A stretch of 64,000 nt of DNA from positions 1 through 64,000 of the forward strand of contig JABUFB010000009.1 in the NCBI GenBank assembly GCA_013314775.1, in the 5' to 3' direction. Below, piece after piece: positions 63,230 through 64,000 of the stretch; within the stretch, counting starts at the first letter, position 1; every line of letters starts with the position of its first letter. A program made the position numbers and the translations under genes. The notes beneath the pieces are model-generated. The model worked only from the letters and a program-made list of their open reading frames with translations, had not been told where the DNA came from and searched no databases. Source of the stretch: Armatimonadota bacterium (GTDB taxonomy: Bacteria > Armatimonadota > Zipacnadia > Zipacnadales > JABUFB01).

Positions 63230-64000
63230 TTACAGATTCAGGTCCGCAATCACAAGATGCTCGCCCCGCGCGTCGGGGGCCTGCGCCAGGATCTCCGGCT
63301 CTGCTCCCACTTCCGTCGGGCGCGCGAAAACCATCGACTGTCCCTGGAACTCCAGACCCGCAAGACGCCCCACCCCCATCGCCTGTATGCCGGCGACACC
63401 AAGCTCCCGGCAGCGGGCGTAGAGCCCCTCACGATTGGACGCCTGCTCACTCTCGTCCCATTCCGCCGGGTTTGCCTGGGGCGAAGCGATCACCTGAGCG
63501 CCTTTCCCGGCGAGATGGGAGATGGTTGCCGGGTTCCAGACATCCTTACAGATGGCCACCCCCACGCGGGTCTCCCCGCAGTCGAAAACGCCCAGTTCCT
63601 CCACGCCGGCGGGCTGAAGACCCAGGTCCCGGGCTTCCATATCCAGCAATTCCACTTTGCAGGAGTCTACGATCCGGCTCCCGTCCGGCCCGAAAACGCG
63701 GGACAAATTGTGCAACGGCTTTGCATCATCTTTACCACAGGGCAGTGGCAGGCTCCCGGCCACGATGTGCAGGCCACATTCTCGCGCCGCGGCGGAGAAG
63801 GCGGCATTGTAGACCTCCTCCATGCGCGCGGCCTTGCCCTGAAAGAGTACCCGGGCCGGGTGGAATCCTGGCCGGAACGCGGCACCGGCGATCTGTTTCC
63901 AGTGGCGCTGAATGAGACCCATCGCGAGGCCAGTCACTGCGGTGGCGCGGGATGCCAGGTCGTAGTCGTCCAGACAGACCAGGGGCAGCCCCACATCCTC
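63230..64000 (-). CDS. Carbon-nitrogen hydrolase (nitrilase superfamily), 5' end beyond the window
   Basis: About 257 residues visible; the frame is open to the window edge, so the N-terminus with the start is missing. Catalytic triad: Glu in MEEVYNAAFSAAARECG-type region, Lys in DSCKVELLDMEARDLG, Cys in VGVAICKDVWNPATISHLAG; then QVIASPQANPAEWDESEQ. The Cys is followed by KDVW rather than the usual YD, as in NAD synthetase-glutaminase and carbon-nitrogen hydrolase subgroups that act on amides. The exact substrate is not clear. It converges with the beta-barrel gene. Confidence 0.85.
   Translation of the reverse strand, partial: EDVGLPLVCLDDYDLASRATAVTGLAMGLIQRHWKQIAGAAFRPGFHPARVLFQGKAARMEEVYNAAFSAAARECGLHIVAGSLPLPCGKDDAKPLHNLSRVFGPDGSRIVDSCKVELLDMEARDLGLQPAGVEELGVFDCGETRVGVAICKDVWNPATISHLAGKGAQVIASPQANPAEWDESEQASNREGLYARCRELGVAGIQAMGVGRLAGLEFQGQSMVFARPTEVGAEPEILAQAPDARGEHLVIADLNL

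Overview
The window looks like a chromosomal segment of an uncultured, high-GC, probably anaerobic or facultative diderm bacterium. The diderm call rests on one predicted outer-membrane beta-barrel (62436..63125) and several secreted proteins. Two housekeeping blocks keep the gene order known from Firmicutes and related Terrabacteria: aroQ-M24 peptidase-efp-accB-accC-nusB-xseA-xseB-dxs-nadK-recN (24199 down to 10678) and gmk-coaBC-priA-def-fmt (51251 down to 44139). Together with a CBM-bearing secreted protein and pseudopilin-like proteins, a lineage such as Armatimonadota is plausible, but this is inference and not a placement.

Region by region. 1-1000 (minus): a promoter, a 48-residue peptide gene with a YxxP-type leader, an intra-operon terminator and an HprK-like gene that breaks off before its P-loop; this looks like a small RiPP-type locus cut by the window edge. 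1309-7115: a secreted carbohydrate-binding-type protein, a giant DUF2330-type membrane protein, and two small secreted proteins behind a consensus sigma-70 promoter, the second with 14 GX3 repeats. 7301-10648 (minus): a four-subunit 2-oxoacid:ferredoxin oxidoreductase followed by a translin-like protein that appears to start at AUA. 10678-24199 (minus): the conserved DNA repair / isoprenoid / fatty acid / EF-P block, with two extra genes (a pseudopilin between accB and accC, a TPR protein between dxs and nadK) and an AccB whose biotinylation motif is shifted. 24253-40415 (minus): a surface-polysaccharide or glycolipid block with GT2 and GT-C glycosyltransferases, two YfhO-like membrane proteins, a Wzy/TPR protein, a KdsC-like phosphatase and a B12-binding radical SAM enzyme, bounded by terminators at both ends.

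40507-44085 (minus): a half-size DMT transporter, a corrinoid protein with its RACo-type reductive activator, and a TPR protein. 44139-51251 (minus): fmt, def, priA, metK, coaBC and gmk; priA appears to start at a CTG that overlaps the metK stop. Then on the plus strand a complete tRNA-Gln(CUG) transcription unit, an M19 dipeptidase and a membrane-anchored thioredoxin-like protein. 53505-58280 (minus): gatA, gatC and a bifunctional nucleotidylyltransferase/phosphosugar mutase pair for UDP-sugar synthesis. 58281-58955 is a repeat-rich spacer. 58956-63125 (plus): a triple zinc-ribbon protein coupled to a uroporphyrinogen-decarboxylase-family protein, an ammonium transporter fused to a P-II domain, and a beta-barrel protein. 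A nitrilase-family gene runs off the right edge.

Metabolic reading: ferredoxin-linked 2-oxoacid oxidation, corrinoid methyl transfer (RACo, corrinoid protein and the UroD-family protein), nitrogen sensing through Amt-PII, and sugar-nucleotide supply for the glycan block. All functions are read from motifs and gene context; no database search was possible.
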